This document shows positions 11,327 to 23,038 of a DNA stretch of 64,000 bases, piece after piece. Below the pieces are notes generated by a model. That model was not told the DNA's origin. It searched no databases and saw only the letters and a program-made list of their open reading frames with translations. Within the stretch, counting starts at the first letter, position 1; the number at the start of each line of letters is the position of its first letter. Source of the DNA: Rosa chinensis (Eukaryota > Streptophyta > Magnoliopsida > Rosales > Rosaceae); the NCBI RefSeq assembly GCF_002994745.2, contig NC_037089.1, positions 78,330,347-78,394,346 of the forward strand, given 5' to 3'. The position numbers and the translations under genes are program-made.

Positions 11327-11803
11327 TGACGCAGACGGATTGATAACTAGGTTTACCAGCAATAAACCTAAGCAAAGGATTCTGGAGTCCACAAGAGATA
11401 AAAGAGAATAATCTCAATTTTATTGATAAAAGATGATAAGATACATTCTGCAGCCATAAGGCGGCTTATTTATAAGAAAATAAACCCTAGGGTGACTAAC
11501 AATGGAACCCTAAAGCCCATGGGTAAAAACGAAAACAACCCGAAAATAACTAGAAAAACCAAAACTTCGAAAAATAGAAAAATGCCGTTTTGGGGCCCTA
11601 AACGACCCCGAAAGCCCGAAAAAGGTCACAGGTCATAGCATAGCAACGAGTTTGATTTCTGGAGCGATTCCCTTTCCGGAAAGGTAAGGTGCGTCCCAAT
11701 CGGACTCCAAAAGCCCATTTCACGTCTACTAGTCACTTTTCATTTTCCACCTTTAGCACGATCCAATTGTTCTTCAAATTGGACTGCCATCTGTTCTGCA
11801 TCA
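11327..11803 (-). repeat. 3' LTR of the Gypsy element
   Basis: It pairs with 16247-16723 over its full 477 bp. In minus-strand sense it starts TGATGCAG next to the polypurine tract and contains the last codons of the gag-pol frame (stop at 11740-11742). Confidence 0.95.
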
Positions 11804-14800
11804 GTCTCCTCCACCTCCGAAGAACTCGACCCCGAGTTCTCTTCAAGATAAAGAGGCTCATCGTCACGAAACTCATGCAGATCAGCAACATTGAAAGTTT
11901 TAGAAATGCCAATTGAATCTGGAAGTGCAACAACATAAGCATTATCATTGATCTTCTTCACCACCTTAAAAGGACCATATTTTCTGGGCTTCAACTTGTT
12001 ATAGGTACCAACAGGAAATCTCTCCTTCCGCAGGAACACCATCATGTCATCACCTTCCTGGAACACTTTAACTCGCCGATGCTTGTCAGCTGCAGCTTTA
12101 TACTTTGCATTAGTTTGTTCCAACTTGGCCTTAACTGATTCTCTAACAAACTGCACATCCTTAGCCATGCTTTCAGCAGCAACACTGACACCAGGAACTT
12201 TAGGAAGCTTTACCAAATCCACCACATGTCGAGGAACAACAGTATAAACTAAAGAGAATGGGGACTTCCCTGTTGCACTATGCACCGCACTGTTATAAGC
12301 AAACTTCACCTGTGGCAAAGCATAATCTCATTGTTTGGGCCTATCTCCACAAACACTCCGAACCATGTTACCCAAAGTTCTATTAGTAACCTCTGTCTGT
12401 CCATCAGTTTGAGGATGAGCTGTGCTGCTACGGTTCAAGGTTGTTCCAAACATTCTCCACAATGTAAGCCAAAAATGACTAAGGAATTTCGTGTCTCTAT
12501 CAGAGGTGATGGACTTGAGCACTCCATGCCAACGAACCACCTCCCTGAAAAATAGTTTGGCTATATTGGACGCATCAACAGTTTTCTTACAAGCTATAAA
12601 GTGCGCCACCTTAGAGAACTTGTCAACTATCACGAACACAGAATCCACACCTCTTTGGGTACGGGGTAATCCCAGCACAAAATCCATAGCAAGATCCTTC
12701 CAAATATCATCAGGAACAGGTAAAGGAAGATAAAGTCCTGTGTTTTGGGACTGACCCTTAGAAACCTAGCAGGTGTAGCACTTCCTCACGATAGTTCCTG
12801 CATCCTTTTTCAACTGTGGCCAGAAATACCTCTCCTCAAGGCTAGCAATAGTTTTGTCTCAGCCCAAGTGTCCACTCAAACCCCCTCCATGCAGATCTCT
12901 AATAAGTTTTTCTCGCAATGAAGAACTAGGCATACATAGACGATTGCCTTTGAATAAATATCCTTCATTCACATAAAAATCTGCAACTGCATTATTGCTG
13001 CTGCACTTGGTCCAAATCTCCTTAAAATCGGTATCTTCCTCATACAACTCCTTCAAGAGCTCAAACCCCACAATCTCCTGAGCTAAGGTGACCAGCAAGG
13101 AAGCCCTCCTACTCAAAGCATTTGCCACCCTATTAAGAGTACCAGATTTATGTTGAATCACAAAAGGAAATTTCTGCAGAAAACTCACCCACCTTGCATG
13201 CATCTTATTCACAGTTTTCTGACTATTAAGGTACTTCAAGGCTTGATGATCCGTGAACAGTACAAATTCTCTCTGAATCAGGTAGTGCTCCCATTGTCTC
13301 AATGCTCGGAACACTGCATAAAATTCTTGATCATAAGTACTCCACTTCTGGCGAGCTTCACTCAGCTTTTCACTAAAGAATGCTACTGGTTTCTTCTTTT
13401 GAGACAATACAGCACCTACTCCCATGCCACTAGCATCACATTCAACCTCAAAAACCTTATCAAAATTAGGAAGAGCGAGAACTGGTGCAGTACAAAGCTT
13501 CTCCTTGATCAAGGCAAAACTCTTCTCTTGTTCCTCTCCCCACTGGAATTTGCCTTTCTTCAAACATTCAGTAATAGGGGCAGTAATGGTACTGAAGTTC
13601 TTCACAAACCTCCTGTAGAAGGTAGCAAAACCATGAAAGCTCTGCACCTCAGAAGCTGTTTTTGGAGCTGGCCATTCTCTTATAGCTCGTACCTTCTCTT
13701 CATCAACCTGAATGCCTTCTTCTCCAACCACAAATCCCAGAAATAATAGCTTGCTGGTGCAGAATGTACATTTTTTTAGGTTGATGTACAGTTTATTCTC
13801 CTGTAAAGCTCCCAAAACCTGCTTCAAGTGCACCAGATGTTCTTCTTTGGTCCTGCTATATATCAGTATATCATCAAAATACACTACTATAAAGGAACCT
13901 ATAAAAGGGCGAAGAACCTGGTTCATAAGCCTCATAAAAGTGCTGGGTGCATTAGACAATCCGAATGGCATAACCATCCACTCGTACAAGCCATCCTTGC
14001 TCTTAAAAGCTGTCTTCCATTCATCTCCTGGCTTGATTCGAATCTGGTGATATCCACTTCGAAGGTCTATCTTGGTAAACACTTTGGAACCCTCTAGCTC
14101 ATCAAGCATGTCTTCCAAACGAGGAATAGGGAACCTGTACTTCACAGTTCTCTTATTAATGGCCCTGCTATCAACACACATCCGCCATTGATTGCCCTTC
14201 TTAGGAACAAGGAGGACTGGAACTGCACAAGGACTCATACTCTCTCGAATGAACCCTTTTTTCAACAAGTCTTCAATCTGCTCTCTCAAAATCTCATTCT
14301 CCTTGGGACTCATTCGGTAATGTGGCAGATTGGGCAAGCTAGCTCCAGGCACCAAATCAATCTGATGTTGAATGTCTCTCATAGGTGGCAGCTCGTTGGG
14401 CAACTCATCCGAGATCAGCTCTTCAAATTCCCCCAACATGTCGTGCACTTCCTTAGGGATCACCACTTCTTCCTTTTCTGCAGACAACAACCCCTTTATC
14501 ACCACTGGACAGAAAACCTCAGATTCTTTAAAGACCTTCTCCATCTCAAGTTCACTGCTAGACAAGTTCAGGAAACTCTCCCCTTTCTTCACACCAGATT
14601 TCTCAAATTGACACACAGGAGCCATAGCAATTTTATGGTTATTCCACATAAACAACATCACATTGTCCCTGCCTTTATAAGTCACATCCACATCATATTG
14701 CCAAGGTCGTCCAAACAAAATATGACAAGTATCCATATCAATAATGTCGCACAAAACTTCATCTTTATAATGCTTACCAATGGATACCGGTACTTTGCAG

Positions 14801-16206
14801 GACTCCACAACTCGACCTTGTGGACCTTTCTTGACCCACCCGAGGGAATAAGGTGTCTCATGAGGCTGCGTAGGTAACTGCAAATACTCCACCAGTTTTT
14901 TGGCTACAAAATTTTCGCAGCTTCCATTATCCACAATTAAATTGCACACTTTGTTATTAATGGAACAAAGTGACCTGAAAATATTGCGCCGCTGCCCCTC
15001 TTCTTTAGGACATAGTAGAACCCGCTGCAACACAATAGTAACCTTCTCAGGAGATTCCTCCTCCGCAAACTCAGCCCCATCATAATCGCCATCTCTTCCC
15101 ACTTCTTCTTCTTCCTCATCATAATCATCTATAAGGGCAGTTGTCCTCTCAGGGCATACATTAGATCTATGACCAAGCTTGTTGCATCGATAACAAACTT
15201 CTGTTGTAGGCCTAGCATAGGGATTATTAAACCTCTGGTTCGGGGCCCTGTTTTGAGCACCACTGGAACTGCCAGCCCCTTTAAAAGGAGGATTGGAAGC
15301 CCTAAAAGCACCTTCTGTTTTCTGCAGTGTGGGTTTACCCTTGTCAGTTGAGGCGTTTACTAAATCTATGCTCCTTTGGTAGTTATATCTCTGGAAAGAA
15401 GAAGCTCGTGAAGGCTTCTCTAACAACTCTACCTTCAATGCTAGGTTTGAAGCTTCTGCCATAGTATGAACAGTTTGCAACCCGATTTTCTCCTGAATGG
15501 AAGGCTTCAGCCCACTAACATATCGAGCCACCTTCTGCCCCTCAGTTTCTCCTAATTCATTACGCTCTGACTAGCGTAAGAACTCAGCGGTGTAATCAGC
15601 CACTATCCTAGTTCCCTGGACACATTCAATATACAACCTATACAAAATCTGTTCATAATCGTCCGGCAAGAACCTGTCCATCATCAACTGCTTCATTCTT
15701 CGCCATGTTTTAACACCTTGCTTCCTCTGCTTCTTTCGAGTGTTCTGCAATTTATCCCACCAAACTGCAGCAATACTCTTCAATCTCCATGCAACATGCT
15801 TAACCTGCTTGTGTTCAGGAACTTCCATAATCTCAAAGAACCTGTCCACCTGAAGCTGCCAATCTAGATAATCTTCTACACCCAAGTTGCCCGAAAAGAA
15901 AGGAATTTCGGCCTTGACTTTGTAATCTTGGTCAGCTTGTCCTTGAGGTTCATCTTGCACGATCTCTTCTTTAGACTCAGATTCTGAAGTATGAACAACA
16001 ACCTCTCTACGTGGAGCCCTAACTCACTGGCCTCCTTCCCTGCCTCTATTCCGATCGTTGTTGTTGTGGTTGTTTCTCTCTCCCAACATCCCACGAATTT
16101 CTCCAATCTGCTGCTCCATCCGATTGTTCATGGTGTTGATGGCAGCGGTAAACACTGTCGTGAGAGCTTCGATATCTGATTTTGTAACTTCACCCATTGC
16201 TACCAA
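11740..16206 (-). pseudogene. Gypsy gag-pol polyprotein, one frame broken by five stops
   Basis: A single reading frame runs from about 16206 to 11740. In-frame stops lie at 16024 (TGA), 15571 (TAG), 12859 (TGA), 12766 (TAG) and 12328 (TGA); there are no frameshifts. Domains in order: gag (about 15940-15570, with a VWWDKL segment); CCHC zinc knuckle [14 protein letters not shown] (15195-15154); aspartic protease, DNG instead of the usual DSG at about 14931; reverse transcriptase with YFDD at about 13880; RNase H (about 13450-13080, [10 protein letters not shown]); HHCC and catalytic integrase (about 12900-12340, with DRDTKF and GQTEV); and an integrase C-terminal part that runs into the 3' LTR. 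With the stops this copy cannot make full polyprotein. The RNA and LTRs could still be mobilised in trans. Confidence 0.93.
11804..11820 (-). promoter_or_regulatory. Polypurine tract of the Gypsy element
   Basis: The minus strand reads CGGAGGTGGAGGAGAC immediately before the 3' LTR, the expected plus-strand priming site for reverse transcription. Confidence 0.7.
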
Positions 16207-16232
16207 GTAAATAGGAGAGACAGGGAAGACCT

Positions 16233-16244
16233 GCTCTCATACCA
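16233..16244 (-). promoter_or_regulatory. Primer-binding site, initiator tRNA-Met type
   Basis: The minus strand reads TGGTATGAGAGC two bases inside the 5' LTR. It differs by one base from TGGTATCAGAGC, the complement of the initiator tRNA-Met 3' end. Confidence 0.8.
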
Positions 16245-16246
16245 CC

Positions 16247-16723
16247 TGACGCAGACGGATTAATAACTAGGTTTACCAGCAATAAACCTAAGCAAAGGAT
16301 TCTGGAGTCCACCAGAGATAAAAGATAATAATCTCAATTTTATTGATAAAAGATGATAAGATACATTCTGCAGCCATAAAGCGGCTTATTTATAAGAAAA
16401 TAAACCCTAGGGCGACTAACAATGGAACCCTAAAGCCCATGGGTAAAAACGAAAACAACCCGAAAATAACTAGAAAAACCAAAACTTCGAAAAATAGAAA
16501 AATGCCGTTTGGAGGCCCTAAACGACCCCGAAAGCACGAAAAAGGTCACAGGTCGTGGCATAGCGACGAGTTTGATTTCTGGCGCGATTCCCTTTCTGGA
16601 AAGGTAAGGTGCGTCCCAATCGGACTCCGGAAGCCCATTTCACGTCTACTAGTCACTTTTCGTTTTCCACCTTTAGCACGATCCAATTGTTCTTCAAATT
16701 GGACTGCCATCTGTTCTGCATCA
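16247..16723 (-). repeat. 5' LTR of the Gypsy element
   Basis: It is 477 bp, the same length as the partner LTR, and is followed by the target duplication CCTTA. As the upstream LTR for the minus-strand element it should hold the promoter. No convincing TATA box was picked out. Confidence 0.95.
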
Positions 16724-16728
16724 CCTTA

Positions 16729-17389
16729 CCCGGATGCTAAGAGGGTAATTGGACAATAGGTTTAGCATCACTCATATTCAATTGCATTATTGCATCAAGG
16801 TATGTTAGTGGTAGACAATCCAAACCCAAACTCCCATTCATTTTTCTACAACCTTAGCTTAACTAGTCTTCATTTACTTTCTTTGCATTAATTTAGTCAA
16901 TCACTCAAACCAAAAAACATTCATTATCCACTAACTTGTGCATAACATCATTCACTTGCCACGACTTGTAATGAGTTTCAGTTGTGAACTTGTAAATTGT
17001 GTGCATTATTTCTAGTTTTCCTTAGGTTTTCCCTAGCTAGGTAAGAATTTGTCAATCCTCATGGGTTCGACATCCTTACCTAATCCCCTTATTCTATAAC
17101 TTGACCCTTATACTTGAGGGTGACTTTAATGCTAACACACTCAATCAAGACTGTGATTAAAACTTAGAGGTCTTTCGGAGTTGGGTTTTCTTATTCAAAA
17201 TCTTAGAGGTTTTCTCAACAAGCATTTTCAGCTCAAGTTCATTTTGTGAGTTGCAATGCAAACTTGGTGGCTTACAGGCTCACACCTTTGTGCAAGAAGC
17301 TAAGCTAGTTATGTATTCTATGGATTTCTTTAGTGTCATTCCTTCCAAGTGTGGAGGCTACTCTCGAATTTGATTGTAATCAATGGATT

Positions 17390-17391
<2 letters not shown>
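16729..17391. other. Right flank of the repeat split by the Gypsy insertion
   Basis: Continues 10201-11326 after removal of the Gypsy element. The segment around 17060-17130 (GGGTTCGACATCC and TTATACTTGAGGGTGAC) resembles sequence next to the ends of plant Athila/Tat-like elements. No ORF. Confidence 0.35.

Positions 17392-17429
<38 letters not shown>
17392..17429. repeat. AT microsatellite
   Basis: Simple AT run next to the outer MITE of the nested cluster. Confidence 0.95.
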
Positions 17430-17823
17430 CCCGTTCTGGTGCGGACGTCAATGCATTTGCAGCAATTAGGCGGCGACTGCGGCCCGAATCTTGCAGGACG
17501 GAGGCCAGAGGCATCCTAGACCAATTCTGGGCAGCGATCGAGGTCGAAGGTTCTGGACAAGGACTGCAAACCATGGTCTAAAAAATCGAAAAAATCGCCG
17601 AAATTTTCGTTTTTTCAAGGTCCCAATATTTCTGTTGGGTACAATTAAATTTCACGCGATATTTACGATATTTCCTGAAATATCTCGATATTTTGCGACG
17701 GTTCACGATATATTCGAGATTCTGAAGAATATTTCAGGAATATTCCTTCTCTCTCTCCACTTACCCGCCACGTGACCTTATTACTCTCATTCTTAATTGC
17801 CGAGTGCTCCATATCTCTCTGAC

Positions 17824-19077
17824 TAGGAATGAGCAAACGGGGGTGGGGGGCGGGGTACCCGCGGGTTTTCCCCGCATTTGTCAAGCGGGGGCGGGGGTGG
17901 GGTTCCCCATCACATGTGCGGGGGCGGGGGTGGGGGCACTTATTTCCCCCGCGGGGGTGCGGGGGTGGGGGCGGGGTTTCCCATTACCCATGCGGGGTCC
18001 CCGTTTATCTTTTTTTTTTTTTAATTGAGAACTATTATTTTTCAACTAACATATGAGGCATTTTTACAATTTTCTTATTTAAAAAAAAAAAACAGAAAAC
18101 TTATACGGGGTATTTATCTTTCCCATCCAGAATACACCTTCAAAGCGATTCGGGTGGATCCGACCATTGGATTGTCGTATAATTTTGTGAGGATGATTCT
18201 AAAAGCGATCCGGGACGATCCAACCGTTGGATCTTTGTATAATTTTGTGAGGATGATCCTATGGGCGATCCGTGAGGATCTGGCCATTGGATCATAGTAT
18301 AATTGTGAAAAGACGATCCTCTAGGCGATCCTTGAGGATCCAACCGTTGGATCGTCGTATAATTTTGTGAGGATGATTCTAAGGGCGATCCGGGACGATC
18401 CAACCGTTGGATCTTCATATAGTTTTGAGATTATGATCCTAAGGGCGATCCGTGAGGATCTGACCGTTGGATCATCGTATAAATTGGTAAAGATGATCCT
18501 CTAGGCGATCCTTGAGGATCAGACCGTTGGATTGTCGTATAATTGTGATTTGTGATTTTGGCTGTTAGAGAAGACGCAGCCGGATTTTTGCCAAAAAAAA
18601 GAAAAAGAGAGAAGACGCAGCGGGATTTATAGAAATAAGAGAGAAGACGCAACGGGATTTTATTACTTTACATTTAATCGCCAGGTTGTGAAAATTGTTT
18701 TATAGAAATAAATATTTGTTTTAAACGTATTGTTTCCTCGTGACTAAACAAACAATTTCTTTCTTAAACACTGTCTCAAGTATTTGAAATACTCAATCGA
18801 CCAAAACAATGATGAAAATAAAAAGAATAAAAAATTTATTTTTTTGTCAAAAAAGAAAAGGAAAAAAAAACTGAAAAGATAGAAAATAGAAAAAAAAGAA
18901 GAAAAAAAAGACCAATGCGGGGGGCGGGGGCGGGGAACCCATTACCCGCGGGGGCGGGGCGGGGAATCCCCCATCTGATAATATCCCCAGACGGGGAACG
19001 GGGACGCGGGGGAATTTGGGGCGGGGGCGGGAGCGGGGGGCGCGGGGGCGGGGGAATTCCCCGTTTGCTCATTCCTA
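17824..19077. mobile_element. Non-autonomous hAT element, 1254 bp
   Basis: The terminal inverted repeat TAGGAATGAGCAAACGGGG matches the inverse of CCCCGTTTGCTCATTCCTA. The 8-bp target duplication TCTCTGAC is at 17816-17823 and 19078-19085. GGGGGCGGGG-type subterminal repeats occupy both ends and a 60-bp tandem array the middle. There is no transposase. Confidence 0.95.
18136..18546. repeat. 60-bp tandem repeat, about seven units
   Basis: Units with GGCGATCC(G/T)TGAGGATC and CCGTTGGATC repeat exactly every 60 bp from 18181 to 18540, with a partial unit before. Each unit carries one or two inverted GGATC/GATCC pairs. It lies in the middle of the hAT element. Confidence 0.95.
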
Positions 19078-19718
19078 TCTCTGACTCTCTTCCACTTGTT
19101 TGAGTTATTTCATTCAAATAAAAAGGACTGGCAATTGGTGGTTGGCAAGTTTCGAACCCTGTTTGGCTAAGAATCACTAGAGTGACTTAACCAAGTCTGC
19201 TAGTACTCTGCATGGTTTAAATTTGTGACTTATATAATAAAATACTTTCTCTATGACTGTCAAAACTTTTTTATTAACAAACAACTTACAATAAAAATTT
19301 AGATTTACCTACTAGTTGAAAAATGTACAACTACCTAGGGGTCGTCAACGGGCCGGGCCGGGCCGGGCCTTGCCATATTTTAAAATAATTGCGGGCCGGG
19401 CCGGGCCGGGCTTTATTAAAAATCAAAGGATCCAAGCCCGTCCATATAAAGCGGGCCTTGCGGGCTTTTTCGGGCCGGGCCGGGCTTGGCCTTGCGGGCT
19501 TTTATGGGCCGGGCCTTGCGGGCTTTATTTATAAATAAATATTTAAAGACACAAGTTTTTTTTTTTTAATCAAGCTTTGGAAATTCAATGGATAATGATC
19601 AAATACAACCAAAGATAATAGATCTATATAACTATATTGTACCCAAAAAAATCTATATTTATATATAGATACTAATTTATTGATAAATAAATTTTTAAAG
19701 ACACTAATTTTTTATAAA

Positions 19719-21450
19719 CCTATATTTATATATCATACACTCTAAAGAGCAACCCCTATCAATTCAAAGAAAATGGAAAAACCGACCGTTGGATGGGTTT
19801 ATTACAATAAATTATGAGTATGGTAAAAAATTTAGCCAATTTCACCATATTTTAGAATCCGATCGGATTGGTCAACCGTAGTCACTTATATGTTTTATTG
19901 TTTGACCGATGGCGTGGCAACTGCGAAACGTGCTTATTTTTTCACATCACGTTTGTATATATTCCATCGATGGATGTGCGTGGACATAAGATAAAAAAAA
20001 TTAATTTTAATTACAAACACATTGGTGTATACCAATTTTATTCCTTTAGTTGTATGACTTATACATTGCATTTAAATTGTTTAGGTTCATTCTAAAGCAA
20101 CCATGAAGTAGAAAATGAATTCGGAGAAACCAACCGCTCGATGGAGAGATTGTAATGTTTTATGGTGATTGTAGAAAATCTAGCCAATTTCGTTATTGTT
20201 TCGAATTCGATCAACTAGGTCAAACGTAGTTACTCTTATAAACCTATATTTATATATCATACACTCCAAAGAGCAACCCCTATCAATTCAAAGAAAATGG
20301 AAAAACCGACCGTTGGATGAGTTTATTACAATAAATTATGAGTGTGGTAAAAAATTTAGCCAATTTCACCATATTTTCGAATCCGATCGGATTGGTCAAC
20401 CGTAGTCACTTATATGTTTATTGGTTGACCGATGGCGTGGCAACCGCGAAACGTGCTTATTTTTTCACATCACGTTTGTATATATCCCATCGATGGATGT
20501 GCGTGGACATAAGATAAAAAAAATTAATTTTAATTACAAACACATTGGTGTATACCAATTTTATTCCTTTAGTTGTATGACTTATACATTGCATTTAAAT
20601 TGTTTAGGTTCATTCTAAAGCAACCATGAAGTAGAAAATGAATTCAGAGAAACCAACCGCTCGATGGAGATATTGTAATGTTTTATGGTGATTGTAGAAA
20701 ATCTAGCCAATTTCGTTATTGTTTCGAATTCGATCAACTAGGTCAAACGTAGTTACTCTTATAAACCTATATTTATATATCATACACTCCAAAGAGCAAC
20801 CCCTATCAATTCAAAGAAAATGAAAAAACCGACCGTTGGATGAGTTTATTACAATAAATTATGAGTGTGGTAAAAAATTTAGCCAATTTCACCATATTTT
20901 CGAATCCGATCGGATTGGTCAACCGTAGTCACTTATATGTTTATTGGTTGACCGATGGCGTGGCAACCGCGAAACGTGCTTATTTTTTCACATCACGTTT
21001 GTATATATTCCATCGATGGATGTGCGTGGACATAAGATAAAAAAATTAATTTTAATTACAAACACATTGGTGTATACCAATTTTATTCCTTTAGTTGTAT
21101 GACTTATACATTGCATTTAAATTGTTTAGGTTCATTCTAAAGCAACCATGAAGTAGAAAATGAATTCGGAGAAACCAACCGCTCGATGGAGAGATTGTAA
21201 TGTTTTATGGTGATTGTAGAAAATCTAGCCAATTTCGTTATTGTTTCGAATTCGATCAACTAGGTCAAACTTAGTTACTCTTATAAACCTATATTTATAT
21301 ATCATACACTCCAAAGAGCAACCCTTATCAATTCAAAGAAAATGGAAAAACCGACCGTTGGATGAGTTTATTACAATAAATTATGCGTGTGGTTAAAAAT
21401 TTAGTCAATTTCACCATAGTTTTGAACCCGATCTAATTGGTCAACCGATT
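19719..21450. repeat. ~523-bp tandem repeat, three full copies and a partial fourth
   Basis: Units starting CCTATATTTATATATCATAC begin at 19719, 20243, 20766 and 21288 (spacings 524, 523, 522). Copies are nearly identical, so amplification is recent. Each contains ACCGACCGTTGGATG, then AAAAATTTAGCCAATTTC, then GATCGGATTGGTCAACC. Open frames of 65-75 residues repeat with the unit and are not genes. Confidence 0.95.
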
Positions 21451-21459
21451 ACCGATATG

Positions 21460-21515
21460 TAGAATATATATATATGCACATATTCTATATAGAATAATAG
21501 AAGTATAAGAACTTC

Positions 21516-21552
<37 letters not shown>

Positions 21553-21583
21553 CTCTATATATATTATTATATTATATATATAA

Positions 21584-21623
<40 letters not shown>

Positions 21624-21820
21624 CTCTATATATATTATATATATAAACACACACACATATATAAATATATATATACATATATATAAACACACACACTCAC
21701 ACATATATATATCTCTATATATATATTATATATATAAACACACACACATATATAAATATATATATATACATATATATAAACACACACACATATATAAATA
21801 CATATACATATATATAAACC

Positions 21821-21855
<35 letters not shown>

Positions 21856-21879
21856 TTATAAACACACACACACATAACT

Positions 21880-21910
<31 letters not shown>
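21460..21910. repeat. Compound AT/AC microsatellite
   Basis: About 450 bp of alternating TATATA and ACACAC blocks at the right edge of the 523-bp array. Confidence 0.95.
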
Positions 21911-21915
<5 letters not shown>

Positions 21916-22671
21916 TTACGGGCTTTTACGGGCCGGGCCTAGCGGGCCTTTGGCGGGCCGGGCCTACGGGCCGGGCCGGGTTTTTGCGGGCTTTAGGCGG
22001 GCCGGCCCTCGGCCCACCAAGGCGGGCTTTTGCGGGTTTTTTGACGGGCCGGGCCGGGCTAAAAGCCCTCCGGGCCGGCGGGCCTCCATCGGCCCACTTG
22101 ATCCGCGGGCTTTTTGATGAGGCCTACAACTACCTTTTAAAATTTTATTTTATAATTGAATGTGCATTGTAATATGTACAAAAATTGTATTTAAGGCGTG
22201 ATTGGATTTTCAGTCATAGCAAAAAGAAGAAAAAAAATGATTCCGCATATAATATTTCATCTTAAATTACTACATCTCACTATATAATAATGTTTATTCA
22301 AGATTTTTTTATAAAAATATAGTAGATAATTGATAAAACAAACATATCCAAAAGTTTCACTTAAAATTTCCATATTTTTCTTTAAATTTCCATCATTTTT
22401 CTTGATTATTTACCGAAATCGATATATCCACGATATTTCCGTCGAAATTTCCGTTTTCGGGACCATCGATATTTCCTCGAAACTCGATATTTTAGTCATT
22501 GCTGCAAACTGGTAGTCGGCGACTCCACCCGACTGCAGACTAGTCTGGGATGCCCCTGGCCTCCTTCCGGCAAGAGGCGCAGCACCGTCGGCGCTTGAAA
22601 TAGGAGAAATCCCGAACGTCCGCACTTTAGCGACAGTGTGGATGTCTTCTTTAGAACGCCTCCGTGTGTGT

Positions 22672-22716
<45 letters not shown>
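22672..22716. repeat. GT/AT microsatellite
   Basis: GTGTGTGTG followed by an AT run at the right end of the outer split MITE. Confidence 0.95.
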
Positions 22717-22718
<2 letters not shown>

Positions 22719-23038
22719 ACCATGGTTAAAACAATATTGATGTAAAACTATGGTTACCGACCAATTGAATCAAGTTCAAATTCTTGGATGGAATAAGTAG
22801 CTAGACTTACATTATTTGCTCGACTTTTGAATAAGTCCAACAAAAAGAAAACAAAATAAAGTCAATCAAAATAAACTAAAAAATCATATTGCTATCATCA
22901 ACTCATTTGCTATCTGAAAACAATTATCACAAGTTGCTTTCGTTAACCTAACTCTCCAATATTTTTGTTCAATTTGAGCAAATTGATGTCCCATTATATC
23001 ATATCAAATATTCCATAGTCATGCTTATATCATGTCAA
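22717..23038. other. No gene seen
   Basis: AT-rich intergenic sequence without a recognisable repeat. Confidence 0.4.

Larger units (their letters stand above)
11327..16723 (-). mobile_element. Complete Ty3/Gypsy LTR retrotransposon, minus strand, 5397 bp
   Basis: Two 477-bp LTRs (11327-11803 and 16247-16723) both start TGACGCAG and end CTGCATCA, flanked by the 5-bp target duplication CCTTA (11322-11326 and 16724-16728). Primer-binding site, gag, protease, RT, RNase H, integrase and polypurine tract follow in order on the minus strand; the RT-before-integrase order defines Gypsy. About 16 differences between the LTRs were counted by eye (roughly 96-97% identity), so insertion is fairly recent. 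The coding frame ends inside the 3' LTR, a feature I recall from the CRM chromovirus clade, so CRM membership is a hypothesis. Confidence 0.96.
19336..22126. mobile_element. Non-autonomous hAT element with GGGCCGGGCC ends, 2791 bp
   Basis: The left end TAGGGGTCGTCAA and right end TTGATGAGGCCTA are imperfect inverted repeats, flanked by the 8-bp duplication CAACTACC (19328-19335 and 22127-22134). GGGCCGGGCC and GCGGGCTTT repeats fill both subterminal regions. The interior holds a ~523-bp tandem array and a long AT/AC microsatellite. There is no transposase. Confidence 0.93.
17572..22501. mobile_element. hAT-like element with CTAAAATATCG ends, 4930 bp including insertions
   Basis: Ends read CATGGTCTAAAA and (inverted) CAATGACTAAAA, flanked by the 8-bp duplication CTGCAAAC (17564-17571 and 22502-22509). 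Sequence near both ends is full of CGATATTTC / GAAATATCG motifs. No transposase is visible. Two complete hAT elements (17824-19077 and 19336-22126) sit inside it. Confidence 0.85.
17430..22660. mobile_element. Mutator-like MITE split by nested hAT elements
   Basis: The outer parts (17430-17571 and 22510-22660) are inverted relatives of each other. Both share GGAGGCCAG(A/G)GGCATCC(T/C)AGAC and a GTTCT ... GCGGACGT end region, and both resemble the intact MITE at 23039-23413. The middle is a 4930-bp hAT-like insertion. The outer target duplication cannot be read because both flanks are microsatellites. Confidence 0.7.

Noticed and set aside
13150..14877. Long plus-strand open frames of up to 229 codons
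   Set aside because: They are antisense shadows of the Gypsy RT and RNase H region, which has clear motifs on the minus strand.
18136..18546. CRISPR-like regularly spaced repeats
   Set aside because: Units are contiguous 60-bp tandems without unique spacers, in a plant hAT element.
19868..20618. Two near-identical open frames of 65-75 codons
   Set aside because: They repeat with the 523-bp unit, have no start context or family, and reflect repeat copies rather than paralogous genes.
21433..21871. Y/I/C-rich open frames on the minus strand
   Set aside because: Pure translation of AT/AC microsatellite.
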